Shown: positions 45,120 to 55,051 of the stretch, piece by piece
Numbering within the stretch: position 1 is the stretch's first letter
How the letters are laid out: every line of letters starts with the position of its first letter
Assembly: GCA_021018995.1 (NCBI GenBank)
Contig: CM037590.1
Coordinates: 46,845,713-46,909,712 of the forward strand
Direction: 5' to 3'
DNA length: 64,000 bases
From: Chloranthus sessilifolius
Taxonomy: Eukaryota > Streptophyta > Magnoliopsida > Chloranthales > Chloranthaceae
The notes under the pieces: model-generated
Database searches by the model: none
What the model saw: only the letters and a program-made list of their open reading frames with translations
Told to the model about the DNA's origin: nothing
Program-made: the position numbers and the translations under genes

Positions 45120-46250
45120 AGACTTCAAAATTTTAGACGCATTTGGGCATGCGCCCAATTGGGTGCGACCAAGTACGCGAATTGGATTGGCAATGTGGCT
45201 GAGCGAAGTGGTTATGGGCCGGTGACGAATGTTGTTATAGGCTCTGCTTTGATCGACATGTACGCTAAGTGCGGTAACGTGGAGGAGGCGTACCACGTGT
45301 TTGAGGCGATGACCGAGCATAATGTGTTTTCTTATAGCGCCATGATTGTAGGGTTGGCGATGCATGGGAAGGCTGATGAGGCGATGAGGCTGTTTTCGAA
45401 GATGGTGGAGACTGAGGTTAGGCCGAATTCAGTTACCTTCATTGGGGTTTTGACCGCGTGTAGTCATGCTGGGATGGTTGAACGAGGCTGGCGATTTTTC
45501 GAAATCATGCAAAACGATTATGAAATTACACCATCAGCTGATCATTATGCATGCATGGTGGACATTTTGGGCCGGGTGGGGCATGTCGAAGAAGCCCATG
45601 AGCTCATTAAAACGATGCCAATTGAGCCTCATGGAGGTGTTTGGGGTGCACTTCTCGGGGCATGTCGGATACATGGTAAACCCCACATCGCGGAGATCTC
45701 CGGGAACCATTTGTTTGAACTCGAACCTAATGGAATAGGGAATTACGTGCTGTTGTCTAACATTTATGCATCGGCTGGAATGTGGGACGAAGTTTCCAAG
45801 GTAAGGAAATTGATGAGGAAGAATGGTTTAAAGAAGATCCCTGGATGTAGTTGGGTCGAAATGAAGGATGGGGTCATTCACTCGTTCTTCGCGGGTGATG
45901 TGTTACACCCGAAATCAAAAGAGATTAAGGAAGCGTTGGATAAGATTTTGGAGAGATTGAGACTTGTTGGGTATACACCCCATTTGAGTTCTGTAGTTTA
46001 TGATCTGAGTGACAAAGAGAAGGAAAGGGTGCTAAAGAATCATAGCGAGAAGCTAGCACTAGCATTTGGGCTTCTTGCCACCAACCCTGGGTGCACTATA
46101 CGGATTGTGAAGAACCTACGGGTGTGCGACGATTGCCATTTGGTTATGTGCGGCGTGTCTTTAGTAGAGAACAGAGAGATTGTGGTGAGGGATAGTATGA
46201 GGTTCCACCATTTTCGTGAGGGGGCGTGCTCTTGCGGTGGATTCTGGTGA
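45120..46250 (+). CDS. PPR protein of the PLS-DYW class, 5'-truncated
   Basis: The frame opens after a TGA at 45117-45119; recognisable homology starts around 45147 (ACAQLGA). There is no ATG start near it: the 363-residue product counted here begins at a TTG codon (45159). Residues 26-140 hold PPR motifs (VIGSALIDMYAKCGNVEEA; VTFIGVLTACSHAGMV; YACMVDILGRVGHVEEA), then E/E+ (VWGALLGACRIHG, YVLLSNIYASAGMW, LKKIPGCSWVE), then a DYW domain with the deaminase signature HSE at 295-297 and CDDCH at 323-327, ending CSCGGFW. Such proteins edit specific cytidines in plastid or mitochondrial transcripts. The overall sequence recalls Arabidopsis At5g44230. At least the N-terminal leader and most PPR repeats, which provide RNA specificity, are missing, yet the remainder has no stop or frameshift. 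Either a recent truncation, a misassembled locus, or an unseen upstream exon. Confidence 0.85.
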   Translation, partial: RLQNFRRIWACAQLGATKYANWIGNVAERSGYGPVTNVVIGSALIDMYAKCGNVEEAYHVFEAMTEHNVFSYSAMIVGLAMHGKADEAMRLFSKMVETEVRPNSVTFIGVLTACSHAGMVERGWRFFEIMQNDYEITPSADHYACMVDILGRVGHVEEAHELIKTMPIEPHGGVWGALLGACRIHGKPHIAEISGNHLFELEPNGIGNYVLLSNIYASAGMWDEVSKVRKLMRKNGLKKIPGCSWVEMKDGVIHSFFAGDVLHPKSKEIKEALDKILERLRLVGYTPHLSSVVYDLSDKEKERVLKNHSEKLALAFGLLATNPGCTIRIVKNLRVCDDCHLVMCGVSLVENREIVVRDSMRFHHFREGACSCGGFW

Positions 46251-46387
46251 GATGAGCAAAGAGGAGCTCACAACCAACCTTCGAAATCCTGAGGTTCAAT
46301 TCCTGCTTACCTACGGAAGAGAACGGAAATTTTGATCACATGGATGTGGAGGCTGTTAATTTGTGTGATATCCACACTTCATCCTCG

Positions 46388-46389
<2 letters not shown>
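46251..46389 (+). other. Downstream flank of the PPR fragment with SINE-like phrase
   Basis: GGAGCTCACAACC and AATCCTGAGGTTCAATTCC (degraded B box) follow the PPR stop codon directly, hinting at a SINE-like insertion in the 3' flank. Weak. Confidence 0.25.

Positions 46390-46468
<79 letters not shown>
46390..46468. repeat. (AT)n microsatellite, about 79 bp
   Basis: Longest dinucleotide run in the window, about 140 bp after the PPR stop codon. Confidence 0.97.
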
Positions 46469-46469
<1 letters not shown>

Positions 46470-46739
46470 TAGTCATATGTACTGCTTCGCACGTCACATA
46501 AGTTTGTATTCTCACAAATGAAAGTGAAGATGATCATGGGCCAGGTACTTCACAAGAAGACATGTCTTTTGGGCACATGAAATGAAAATCTAATGGTGTG
46601 ATAGGACGTGCATTATTTCAAAATCCATTGGATGGAAGTTTTGGATACCCTCCATGGTCTAATTTTAACAAATTAATGATTTCCAAAGTTAGCACTTTTT
46701 TTTTATAGGCCCAAATAGAACTCTAATTTATAATTTTCC

Positions 46740-47645
46740 AAGCTCTAAATGCGTACAATATCTCTGATAAATTCGAAAAGCTGGTTAATCGTTTGAGAAA
46801 AGAAGGCAACACATAAATGACCCAATATGTGCTAATACTTGATAGACCTCACTTATAGAGCTAAAGGAAAAACACGAGTAGAGTAGACATCCTTTAATTT
46901 AAAGTAACAACATCCCTTGTAATTTCCTCCAAGAAGTGGAAAGAGAAATCACAAGTTTTGATCCAAATCAGATCCTGCCTACTCATTTGACTGAAAGCAG
47001 CAGTCAACCATTTGCAATGTACAAAGCTTGTTTTGATGAACGATATATCGGGTTGTAAATACTGGTACCTTTTAGAAAGTGAGTCATTTCTATAACTGTT
47101 GAAATAGGAAGCTTGCATGTATAATTCAGCAGACCAAGAGAGAGGATCCAAGATGCTTCAATTGTTTTAAAAATACTGGTACCCGACCAAAAATGCGTAG
47201 AGTATCTCTGGTAAATGTTCAACATTAAGGTTGGTTGCCAAATAATGGGTGATTCAAATTTCGAAGTTGCAACTGTTGATTCGGAAACACATGGGATTGA
47301 ACATTACCATGTTGCTTTGACCATTGTGGATTCTGTGGGTAAACAAGTGTCAGTTGATGCTACTCAAGCTCTAAATGCGTACAGTATCTCCGGTTTTGAA
47401 GAACGATATATCAGGTTGTAAATACTGGTACCCCCGATTATGTTGGCCTGTTCACCACAGCAGGTGCAAAGGTTAATTATGCACCACTAAACTGGTCAAT
47501 CATCATAGAGTTGCAAGAATTAAGGGGCTTCAAAATTTATAAAAGCCACATTCTGACTGGTTTAGTGGTGGATGATGGCTTGAGCAGCGGCAGTGGTACA
47601 CAGACCTATGCTGCTAATACCAACTCAAGTAACAGAGCATAACAT
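46740..47645 (+). pseudogene. Unidentified coding-like fragment with internally repeated pieces
   Basis: 47215-47421 encodes MGDSNFEVATVDSETHGIEH, YHVALTIVDSVGKQVSVDAT and QALNAYSISGFEERYIR. After one frame change at about 47416 the sequence continues VNTGTPDYVGLFTTAGAKVN, YAPLNWSIIIELQELRGFK up to a stop near 47641. Amino-acid composition is protein-like across the join, so this looks like one exon with a frameshift. Pieces of the same sequence recur upstream in the same strand: GCTCTAAATGCGTACAATATC at 46742, GAACGATATATCGGGTTGTA at about 47039, AAATACTGGTACCCGACC at about 47170. I do not recognise the family. No function proposed. Confidence 0.45.
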
Positions 47646-48925
47646 CCTCAAAAAATAAAAGGAAAGATCAACGGTCTATATTTATGCGTGGAAACTATCT
47701 GACGGTTTAGATCAGGGCAAAAGTTCTTTTGGAGAGAGTTCACAGTTTATTTGATATCTTGGTAAACATTTTGAGCTCTGATATCTTGGTAAACATTTAA
47801 TGTGGATTGCATCATCAATCCGCATTCGGTCATGCTCTCGTAGCCCATGTTCCAATAATGTTTTTCCTAACAATTTTGAAATTTTTTAGGAATCTTACTT
47901 ATTCGAATTCTTAAGGTTTCCTGGCAAATCTAATGTCCTTAATAGTGTTAAGTGTGTTTTTTAAAGTCAATGAGATTCTTAGCTTTTCCTATAACTTTAT
48001 AGTTTCATCATTCTTTGGACACTCGGATTTTGAGTAATTTTGAAATAATAACCATTAAAAGTTAGTCGTTGAGAGAGTCAAGAGTCAAGAGGTGAGCCTC
48101 TCCCAGTTTTGTATTTTTTTTTTTTTGCTTAAAATCATGCTATCTGACTAAGCAAGTTGGAAAACATATATGATATGTGATAGTTATTTTATCATAATCA
48201 TGATCAAACCTAAAAATGCTCTCAATAAGTGTTAAAATACCAAGTGCATTTTGTGGTCATGGACATCCGTGAGTGATTCGCGAACGCCCGTGTCCTGATG
48301 GTGAAAAAGAGAAACTATAGTTTCGGGAAGTTGGAACGTCCGAAAATAAAAATTTATTTCAAAAAACTTCTTCTGATTTTCCTATTCCCCTTCTTTGAGA
48401 TAAATTAGTGTAATTCTTAATTTATCTATATCTCAAAGAAATCCTTGCCTCTATGATCTAAGGTTGATTTTGATTTCTTTAGTTTGTAAGTTAAATCGTG
48501 TGAATCAAGTGGACCATCGTAAGAGACGACGATTGAAGGCGATAGCATTACACTATGAAAGTGATGCTCGTGAGACGCGATCATTGTTGGTGAGAAGAGT
48601 GATAAGGCATTTCATTTTTAAAGCACTGTAAAAATTTAATTTTTTATAGTAGATTGTTTGCCTTAGATCTGAGATAGATCCCGTAATTTTTACCTGTGAT
48701 AGGATTTTTCACGTCAAAATCGTCAGTATTTATTTTTATGGTTGTGATCGTTTTTTATGTCGTTAATTTTAAATTATCTCTAGTTATATCATCGATTACT
48801 CCAAAATTTCAGTATGAAATTGAATAGTAGTTGGAAGTTGCATGAGACTCAAGAACACAAGAAACACTAAAAAAATGCTCAAAATTGGTGTTTTTTAAGA
48901 AAAATGTTTCAAATCAGACTGCCCA
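47646..48925. other. Gene-free AT-rich stretch
   Basis: No gene. A 29-bp phrase (GATATCTTGGTAAACATTT) is directly repeated at about 47752 and 47780. Nothing else recognised. Confidence 0.5.
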
Positions 48926-48927
48926 TG

Positions 48928-49168
48928 TCATGGATCAAAATGCCGGAAAATCAGTACGTATCGTCCAAGCAAAAAATCAGTACGTATCGGACGATACGTC
49001 CCGGAACAGTAATGTATCGGACGATACATTGAATGTATCATCCGGGCATTTACATATATATATAGAACGATACGGTACATTTAATGTACCGTTTCGTTAG
49101 GGTTTGATACCGATACGTATCGTCCGATACGTATCGGTATTGGACGATATTTTAATCCATGACCTATG
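48928..49168. repeat. Family C element with recognisable termini
   Basis: Left CATGGATCAAAATGCCGG, right GATATTTTAATCCATGACC, inverted over the outer CATGGATYAAAAT. Interior: AGTACGTATCGTCCAAGC, GTACGTATCGGACGATACG, GTATCGGACGATACATTG, ACGGTACATTTAATGTACCG, CCGATACGTATCGTCCG. About 240 bp; best-preserved copy of the family. Confidence 0.78.
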
Positions 49169-50990
49169 TTGCATTTTTTACTTATCACATGTCCCTAAAG
49201 TACCAAGTCTTTCTTTAAATTCGGTGCAATCACTTGAAAAATGTGTGCAAGTAATTGCTCCCCTCAAACAAAGCATTAGCCTTGATAGGCCTTTGAGCTA
49301 GAACGATCTTGGTCTAAAATATGAACGATTCAAAAGTAGAAGATAGCTACTTTTTTGTGTTCATTCTAATTTTGAGGAAAGCCTCTTTGCAAGGAATAAG
49401 ACTCTGTTTGGCAACCCCTTTTCAAGAAGTACTTCTCAAGGAAAAAAGGTTAGGCTAAGAGCACATTTCAACCAAAGACCTAGTCACTTCTAATTGAAAA
49501 TAGTGTTGTCGAAATAAACGTTTTTGAGAAGCAACATTTGAGAAATAATATATAATAACTTCTTTAAAAGACTTAAAAACTGTTTTTCAGGAAAAAAGTT
49601 GCCACAGAGGGCGCTTAAGACTTCTCCAAGGTCGAAACAGGCACTCAACTTAGGTAATGTGGAGACATCAAAAAATTAATGATTGGATTTATGAAATAAG
49701 AATTTGTAACAATCTGATTTAAATCTTGATACAAATGATCGAAAAATCTTGTGGCTCGTAAAAGGTCACTGACTTTTTATTTTATTTTATTTAATTATAA
49801 AAGTCCTAAGAAACGAAAAAAGAGTGGAATTATTTTAGGTTATAATTCCCAATTTTTTTTTAAAAAAATTCCCTTTCTTTTTTGTTTCAAAATTTCCCCA
49901 AATTAGGTTATAATTCAATAATCTCAAACTTAGATTATTTAAAATTTTGGCCGAAAATGTTTCAGTGTTAGTGGGCGAAAACTCAAAATTTTGGATTTTA
50001 ATGTACTGTGGGGAAGATTTCGGTCAAAATTTTATGCTCAAAATTTCAGTTTCAATCCCACTAAAACCGAAACGAAATCCAATTTTTTAATCCTTGATTC
50101 AAAGCATTATGACATGATTTGTGCTTTTTAGGGCTAAGCAATTTAAACCTGGCCAATTATGGGGCCGTCTAACTTGCCACAACAAGTAATGGCTCCCATA
50201 TAATTGTTAACTTCTTCTACTCTTTTCACATGCCCTCATTCAAGTACATGGTCCCCCACTCCCTAGCGCATGTTAGCAAACTCATTTAGTGAAAGGAAGA
50301 AAAATAGGGTTCATGGAGTGCTCCTCTTTAAAAGTGTAAAGGATCCTTTCCTTTATTAAAAAGCTTTACAACCTCTCTGACAAAGACATCAAATAGTCAA
50401 ATGTGGCTTGTCCTTATATGTTATCACTAGATTTAATGATTTGCTTTCCTTTTTTATACCAAAGTTCCAAAATCCCATATTGAATTGAAATGGGAATCCA
50501 TATTGTGATGAATTATACAAGGCCCCTTTGGTTAAGGTTTTAGGCATGGAGTCACTTTCGAGCCCCAAAAGCGATTCCGGACTTAAAGTTATCAGTTGGT
50601 AAGAAGTTGGTCTAAATTGCTTTTGGATTCTCGATGTAGCACATAAGTTAAAATTGAGGGTAAATTTTGGAAGTTGGTTGGACTATATTATTAAAAAATG
50701 GTGTTTAAAAAAAAAAGGCATTTTAATCGCATTTTCTTTTTCATAAAACCTTGGTAAGGTAACACAGTGAATACACATTTTTTTAAGACTATAATTTTTT
50801 GCAGTTTTAATCACAAACTTTATAAGTTTTTCTAAAAAATTTCCTAATTTTTTAAAACATGTTAATTACTTCTTCCCCTCATTTTGCTCGATTTTTCCTG
50901 AATTTTGCCGATTCTTTTCCTTTCTTTATCGTTTTTTTTTGCCTTTCTCAGTTTTTACCGAATTTTGACTTGGTAACAATGTGTTACAAG
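49169..50990. other. Gene-free region with degraded repeats
   Basis: 49.4-49.63 kb: a short inverted element (CTCTGTTTGGCAACCCCTTT at the left, AAAAAGTTGCCACAGAGGG at the right), probably a miniature element. 49.93-50.10 kb: family D phrases (TTTTGGCCGAAAATGTTTC; ACCGAAACGAAATCC; TTAATCCTTGATTC). 50.82-50.98 kb: family F (TTTTCCTGAATTTTGCCG, TTTTTACCGAATTTTGAC). No gene. Confidence 0.5.
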
Positions 50991-51190
50991 GATCAAAATA
51001 TCGGCCAAAATTTCAGTTTCGGGCATGACCGAAACTGGAAATTTGGATCGAAATTTTGGCCAATAATTTCAATCCCATACAAAATATGACCGAAATTTCG
51101 GTCCAAGTTATCGTTTCGGTGAAGACCAAAACTGATAATTTGGACCAAAATTTCAGTCATTTCGGCCGAATTCTGGATTCTCACTTTTGT
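50991..51190. repeat. Family D element
   Basis: Left AAGGATCAAAATATCGGCC; interior AATTTCAGTTTCGGGC, GACCGAAACTGG, CGAAATTTCGGTCC, GTTATCGTTTCGGTG, TCATTTCGGCCG. It is followed without spacer by a family C element with the same GGATCAAAAT start. Confidence 0.6.
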
Positions 51191-51199
51191 AGGTACCAG

Positions 51200-51358
51200 C
51201 ATGGATCAAAATTTTGTCTGATACCGATACGTATCGATATCGGTGGTTTAAATGTATCGTCTGGTACAGTCCGGTACCAATACGTATCGTCCGATACATA
51301 TCGGTTTTAGGCTTGGACGATACGTATCGATTTATTGGTATTTTAATCCTTGGGTACC
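51200..51358. repeat. Family C element
   Basis: Left GCATGGATCAAAATTTTGTC, right GGTATTTTAATCCTTGGG. Interior GATACCGATACGTATCG, CCGGTACCAATACGTATCG, GTCCGATACATATCGG, GGACGATACGTATCG. About 160 bp, adjacent to a family D element. Confidence 0.72.
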
Positions 51359-51860
51359 AGGAAGCAGAACCAACACTGCCCCTAAAGGGCCCTAAGATTT
51401 CCATGACAAAACTTCAAACAAAAATTTCCCCGAAAATTTCAAAGAAATTAACGTATAGAGCATCTGATTAAATGCCTGTGGGTGTGTAGGTGCTCGGGGG
51501 CGGCTCGCACCCACACAATTTTTACGGGTGACGGCATACTGATAAATTCAAACCTGTTTCCCACAACCACCATCTCATCAGCTGTAACACAGAACACAGC
51601 TGATTGGATTCAAACTGATGCTTCAGTGAGCCACTGTTCTGATGTCTAATGAAAAAAGACAAATTAGAAGTTATTAACAAGAATCAAGTGTCACCAAAAC
51701 AAAGAACTAAAATCAATGGAAAAAGAGGGCAGACAATGACCCATGTACTACATTGCATCTCTTTGGCAGATAGTGTGCTGATAACATACTTTTAATGAGC
51801 ATTTTTGTAAAGGGTACTGGTATTTGCAACTGACTATTCGGCATCCGCAATCAGGGTTTT
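51359..51860. other. Gene-free spacer
   Basis: Contains a short GC-rich patch (GGTGCTCGGGGGCGGCTCGC, 51.49 kb). No gene. Confidence 0.5.
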
Positions 51861-51864
51861 CGCA

Positions 51865-52130
51865 CGTTAGAGCCATTGATTGTCTTAAATTAGACGATAG
51901 AGATTATTTTCCGTCACAATCTTTCACACAATAGATCTTGAGATCATCACCTATTAGACAATCATATCTTGATTCCAAGTGCACGCATCCCCAAAAGCGA
52001 TTGTGATTATGGGCTTACTATGAGAAGGGATTCTCGAGTAACTTTTGAAAATGTGTGCTACATGACATCAATATCTGACCATTTGATAGGTGTTACATGA
52101 TCTCAAACATCAAAAGATCGAGTGTGACAT
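51865..52130. repeat. Family B element (partial)
   Basis: CCATTGATTGTCTTAAATTAG, GATTATTTTCCGTCACAATC, TTTCACACAATAGATCTTGAG at the left; TGTGCTACATGACATC and TACATGATCTCAAACATC at the right. Non-coding. Confidence 0.55.
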
Positions 52131-52717
52131 GGCATCCAACGGTATGGGAATAAGTAACTTAATTAGTCCATAAGAATTGGGTGCCTTTATCCCAAAATAG
52201 AGTCTTTATGGTTGAAGCCTCTTTAAACAAAATAAAAAAATATAAATAAAGATAGAGATATATAAAGAAAAAGAATAAACAACAATGCCAATTGAAAGGG
52301 GAAATGAACTTAGACTTAAATTAAAATATGCTCTCTCATTCATAAGAAAGGGTACCTGTTTGGATTAAAGTGGCCAAGACCCAAGTCCAAGTTTGGAAAG
52401 AATTAGGGTTGGCAAATTCAAGAAAAAAGTGAAAAAATTAGGTAAAACTAAATTTCTTTTTATCAAAATATGAACAAAACAAAGGAAAAAGTATGAAAAT
52501 TCATGTTTTATTTGCGAAATTCACATCTTTTGAAAATCCATGATTTAATCTGAATTTTAATCGTCAGCTAAAAAAGTCATGATTAAAATGCAACTTTTTC
52601 AAAAAGTCATAATCCGGTGACGATGATTTGGAAGGGCACCAATTTCAGGATGATGTGGATTTATTTTATTTTATTTTATTTATATGAGTGAATGGTGTGG
52701 ATTTTATCCTTCTTCAT
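52131..52717. other. Gene-free spacer
   Basis: 52.4-52.61 kb repeats the family F-like vocabulary (ATTCATGTTTTATTTGCG, AAATGCAACTTTTTCAAAAAG). No gene. Confidence 0.45.
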
Positions 52718-52869
52718 TAGGGTTGTGCATTACCGAATCAAACTGCCGGGTTTGGTCCGGTTTGGGTTTGATTTGAAAAAAAAGGAAAATCGAAAAGTTT
52801 AGTTTGGTTTTGGTTCCAAGCCTCCCCAAGCCGAAACCAAACCGAACCGAATCGAATGTAGTTTGTAAA

Positions 52870-52919
<50 letters not shown>

Positions 52920-53397
52920 CGGGGATTTTAATTAATTTTAAAGGGCATTTAAGTAAAATATATATTTTTATATACAACCCTACCCTTGTCTTTAGACTAT
53001 TCCTAAATCCTAAAGCAGTAAAGTAAAACTTATAGAAATCGGTTGAGAAGTTGAGAAAATTTTGATGTGCAAGTAGAACTTATAGGAAAACCGAAACCGC
53101 CTGAACCAAACCAAACCGAATTGAATCGGGTTGGTTTGGTTTAAGAGTTGGATGGTTTGGTTTGGTTGGAAAATCTAAAAACCGATTAGGACCGGTTTGA
53201 ATTGTAGTTTTGGTCTAAAACCGACCAAACCAAACCGAATACACCCCTAAGCGTGTCTGTTAGTTTTCAAGATTCTCTCCTGCTTCATCTCCAAGCACAA
53301 AATAATAAATTTAGCAAATTTTAGGTTTTATATGTAATAATTTGTAATTTAAAACATACTTAATGTTTTCAATTATTTTATAAATTGAAGCAACAAC
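52718..53397 (+). mobile_element. Family E hAT-like element plus duplicated flank, copy 1 of an inverted pair
   Basis: Core 52718-53250 begins TAGGGTTGTGCATTACCG and ends AACCGAATACACCCCTAA, imperfect terminal inverted repeats of the T-A-GGGGTGT type seen in hAT elements, with dense subterminal AACCAAACCGAACCG / GGTTTGGTTTGG motifs. The middle has (AT)n (52873-52917) and TTTAAAGGGCATTTAAG. Homology with the copy at 55.05-55.73 kb (reverse orientation) extends 147 bp beyond the core (to 53397: GAAGCAACAA), so more than the element alone was duplicated. No transposase. Confidence 0.72.
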
Positions 53398-53935
53398 CGA
53401 TCTGAGACTAAAATTTAGTAGGCCTTACTAGAGAGTAGCAAACAAGTAAAGAGGAAAAACTTGAAATTCAAATTTACTAACATTTCAAATATCGGTCTAA
53501 TTATTAGTTTCGGTGTTCACGAAAACCGATAATTTGGTCCATAACTTCAAATTTTGGCCTAAATTTCAGCCGAAATTTTGAAGATTATTGGGTCCTTCAA
53601 ATTTTATTTTCATTAATAACAAATTCTTAAAAAAAACAAAACAGGTGATTATATATGATAGGATAATGTGGTGACTATGATATTATCGACCTCCATATTT
53701 TTTCCCGATAATTTGAAGTTATCGTTTCGGAGGGAGCCGGAACTAATTCTTTGATTTTTCGGCAGTTATTTTGATCCATGGGTAAATGAACCCTTTGCAC
53801 CCTTGGGTCCTTGACCAATAGCACAAGTCCTTGAGGTCACAGGTTCGATCTCAGCTTACCAATTCAGAAAAAAATAATAAAAATAAGTAAATTTGAACCA
53901 AGAGTGTTGCATGGGTCCATGTTTTGTTAGACGCA
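53398..53935. repeat. Family D block and SINE-like trace
   Basis: 53.48-53.78 kb: family D (AAATATCGGTCTAATTATTAG, CCGATAATTTGGTCC, TTTCAGCCGAAATTTTG, right end TTATTTTGATCCATGGG). 53.81-53.86 kb: AATAGCACAAGTCCTTGAGG with B-box-like AGGTTCGATCTCAGC, a relative of the SINE-like head at 11.83 kb. No gene. Confidence 0.5.
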
Positions 53936-54285
53936 TTACAAAAAATAAGATTATTAGCGGCAGTCAAAAATTGCCACTATTAACAAAAAAACTGCCACTA
54001 ATAGCGGCAGTCAAAAACTGCCACTAACACCTTATTTTCACTACTAAAATAAGGTGTTTTAGCGGCAGTTTTTTACACCTAAAAACTACCGCTAATTGTT
54101 TATTTTTTGTAGTGTCAACACTCAAAAACTAAGATTATTAGTGGCAGCCAAAACTGTCGATATTAACAAAAAAAATGCCGCTACTAGTTCTGTTGCTACT
54201 GAAACAACAAGTTTTTTTTTGTTACTAGCGGCAGTTTTGGCTACCGCTAAAACACCTTATTTTAGTAGTGAAAATAGTTAAGCCT
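53936..54285. mobile_element. Pair of CACTA-like miniature elements with GCGGCAGT subterminal repeats
   Basis: The first unit starts CATTACAAAAAATAAG (degraded CACTACAAAAAA) and ends TTATTTTTTGTAGTG at 54113; the second ends ACACCTTATTTTAGTAGTG near 54277. Both contain inverted GCGGCAGT...ACTGCC units (ATTAGCGGCAGTC, AACTGCCACTAAT, TTTTAGCGGCAGTTTT, CTAGCGGCAGTTTTGG). Termini and subterminal arrays are typical of CACTA (En/Spm) derivatives. No transposase. Confidence 0.7.
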
Positions 54286-54364
54286 TTGGAGTTGCACATA
54301 TATTAGTAGCAAAAGATAAATCTAGGGATTAAGGATAGTTAATTTTTAATAATATTATCCAAGG

Positions 54365-54640
54365 TGTCAAATCGGGGATCGATTTACTCGGGGCCAATAC
54401 GAATTGGCCGATTCTTAAAAAAAGGAAAAAAAAACAAGAAAGAAACAAAAAACTCGGTTGAAACCGAGTCGTATCGGCCAAAACCCGATACGTATCGGTA
54501 GATACTGGCCCATATCGGCTGATATGTATCGGCGATACCGATACGTATCGGTTTGCCGAAAACTTATATATATATATATATAAATATATATATATATCGC
54601 CGATATGTATTGGTATCAGCCTATTTTTGATACCTTGATA
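54365..54640. repeat. Family C block with (AT)n
   Basis: GTGTCAAATCGGGGATCG at the left; GAGTCGTATCGGCC, CCCGATACGTATCGG, GGCTGATATGTATCGG, CGATACCGATACGTATCGG; AT run 54565-54594; GCCGATATGTATTGGTATC and TTTTTGATACCTTG at the right. The left and right outer phrases TCAAAT / TTTGATACC are inverted. Non-coding. Confidence 0.68.
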
Positions 54641-55051
54641 TTATCATCATCATCATCATTATTATTTTATATCAAGAATCCTTTTTTATGTAAATATCTC
54701 TATAAAATTAATTAATATTATCTTTCCTATGATAATGAACAAGTGTGTCCAATTGCTTAAGTATTAACAATAAGATAATGGTAACTTGGTAATATTGTCA
54801 ATACGCTATTATAAAAAAGGCTCGACTACCCCTCTCTCTCTCTCTCTCTCTCTCTCAACTTGTACAAGTAATTTTTGTTTGCATAATTAGCAAAAAAAAG
54901 TGTTTTAGAGCATCACATGCAGCATGTTATTACTAGACAATGAGCATATATATTTTATCATACAACAACATATATAATTTCTTTAAGTAATCGTTTGGCA
55001 CCGACGAATGAGAAGCGGAGCCATAGCCATTCCTTGCACCCGGATTATAGT
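54641..55051. other. Gene-free spacer with (CT)n
   Basis: (CT)12 at about 54834-54857. Nothing else. Confidence 0.6.

Noticed and set aside
45120..46250. Complete functional PPR gene
   Set aside because: No start codon, no leader and too few PPR motifs; the family is normally about 600 residues or more.
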